A DNA stretch of 30,759 bases, taken from positions 1-30,759 of the forward strand of contig CAJTVM010000026.1 in the NCBI GenBank assembly GCA_910579595.1, read 5' to 3'. This document shows positions 30,143-30,759 of the stretch, piece after piece (the first letter of the stretch is position 1; every line of letters begins with the position of its first letter). The translations under genes and the position numbers were made by a program. Below the pieces are notes generated by a model, which saw nothing but the letters and a program-made list of their open reading frames with translations, was not told where the DNA came from and made no database searches. Source of the DNA: an uncultured Oscillospiraceae bacterium. Lineage in GTDB: Bacteria > Bacillota > Clostridia > Oscillospirales > Oscillospiraceae.

Positions 30143-30759
30143 TTACTTTGTTGAGCCAGGGGCAAATAATTCTTTGAGGAAGGCCGTGGCCTCCGGGGCC
30201 TGATCCTTCCCGGTCTGGTAGGTTTCGATGAGCAGGACGCTGTTCCTGCCGGAGAGGTCGTTGGCGGATACATCCACATGGAGCCAGCGCCCCTCCACGT
30301 ACACAAGGTTCCAGGTGTGGGTCTTGCTGCTGACGGTGAAGCAGGGGATGCCCGCCGCCGCGCACAGGAACTTCATCGCTCTGGCGTAGGAACCGCAGGC
30401 CGCTTTCAGCTCCCCGGCGTGGGGGGCGAAGGTCTGAGTGATGCCGGAGGTTTTTCCCTTTTGGTAGGCCAGCAGGGTGCGGATGTAGTCGTTGAAGTAT
30501 TCCACCCTCTCCCGGTCCGTCATCTCCGCCGTGGCCTCGATGACGGGCTGGACGAAGTCCAGGGGGGCTTGATAGTTTTCCGGCATCTCGGCGGACACGG
30601 CGAAGTAGTCCAGGTACCGCCAGTAGTCGGTGAAGTTCTGCGGCACATGGTGTTCATATCTCAGCACATCCTCCATGCGCCCGATCAACTTTTTCACCGC
30701 GCTGTAGTCCTCTTTGGACACCATGGTGTAGGCGGGGGCGGCAGCGCTGGTCCCGTCCA
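30143..30759 (-). CDS. Transglutaminase-like (Cys-His-Asp) protein, N-terminus beyond the window
   Basis: The frame is open to the right edge; the ATG at 30724 is preceded by in-frame TSAAAPAYT codons, so the gene almost certainly starts further right. The core is the transglutaminase/protease fold: AACGSYARAMKFLCAAAGIPCF (catalytic Cys110 counted from that ATG), THTWNLVYVEGRWLHVDVSAND (His136 and Asp151). Such domains cut or cross-link amide bonds; many bacterial ones are secreted. It sits directly upstream of the adhesin, separated by a strong terminator. The missing N-terminus may hold a signal peptide. Cross-linking of surface proteins is possible, proteolysis equally so. Confidence 0.85.
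   Translation of the reverse strand, partial: DGTSAAAPAYTMVSKEDYSAVKKLIGRMEDVLRYEHHVPQNFTDYWRYLDYFAVSAEMPENYQAPLDFVQPVIEATAEMTDRERVEYFNDYIRTLLAYQKGKTSGITQTFAPHAGELKAACGSYARAMKFLCAAAGIPCFTVSSKTHTWNLVYVEGRWLHVDVSANDLSGRNSVLLIETYQTGKDQAPEATAFLKELFAPGSTK

Noticed and set aside
30063..30365. Extension of the adhesin reading frame by about 100 residues
   Set aside because: The extension runs through the terminator and the transglutaminase gene and has no signal peptide; the ATG at 30062 has a good ribosome site and signal sequence.

Overview
This window looks like the accessory and mobilisation part of an integrative conjugative element (or a large conjugative plasmid-like element) from a GC-rich gut Firmicute, most likely an Oscillospiraceae-type Clostridium. 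The basis is a MobA/VirD2-type relaxase with MobC, SSB, a ParB-like protein, an actin-like ParM with a small ParR-like partner, DNA methyltransferases, an element-borne SAM synthetase, and many families typical of Clostridia elements (YodL, DUF3846, DUF4240, LPD28-like, YubB/Api92-like). Host assignment is inference from gene content and base composition judged by eye.

Layout. All genes but one read leftwards (minus strand), so transcription runs from the right edge to the left. At the right edge is a partial transglutaminase-like gene, a strong terminator (30094-30126), then a 2170-residue secreted thioester/CnaB adhesin (23550-30062) with a terminator-like hairpin after it. Then a nearly gapless train follows: ssb, parB-like, four genes of unknown function or DUF4240, parM, an unknown gene, a parR-like gene, a C5-cytosine methyltransferase, an amidoligase, a small gene, a gamma-glutamylcyclotransferase, a DUF3846 gene, a small gene, metK, a YodL gene, a PAPS-reductase-like PP-loop gene, several small genes, a DUF4406-like gene, an LPD28-like gene, an N4/N6 adenine or cytosine methyltransferase, a 32-codon small gene, a putative VapD toxin with an upstream partner, a large polyvalent-type protein, a small conserved protein, a second PP-loop gene, mobC and the relaxase, which runs off the left edge. 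The only plus-strand gene, an M20 amidohydrolase with its own promoter, sits between mobC and the relaxase.

How it may work together. Relaxase and MobC process the transfer origin. SSB, ParB and ParM/ParR support maintenance and establishment. Two methyltransferases supplied by the element's own MetK, with ParB/PAPS-reductase-type proteins and polyvalent families, suggest protection of incoming DNA. The amidoligase/cyclotransferase pair suggests an amide-forming chemistry of unknown substrate. The adhesin and transglutaminase probably act outside the cell.

Most striking signals: (1) the same roughly 115-base palindromic element is inserted without breaking the reading frame in metK (13104-13220) and in the cytosine methyltransferase (17081-17192); (2) a row of six hairpins has replaced the 5' end of the first PP-loop gene; (3) sixteen proteins end in a basic tail closing with Arg, mostly because the ribosome binding site and start codon of the next gene are read in another frame; (4) the adhesin ends abruptly at LPTTGY with no membrane anchor. 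No gene-free stretch exceeds 300 bases; the longest, 3713-3938, is the hairpin cluster.
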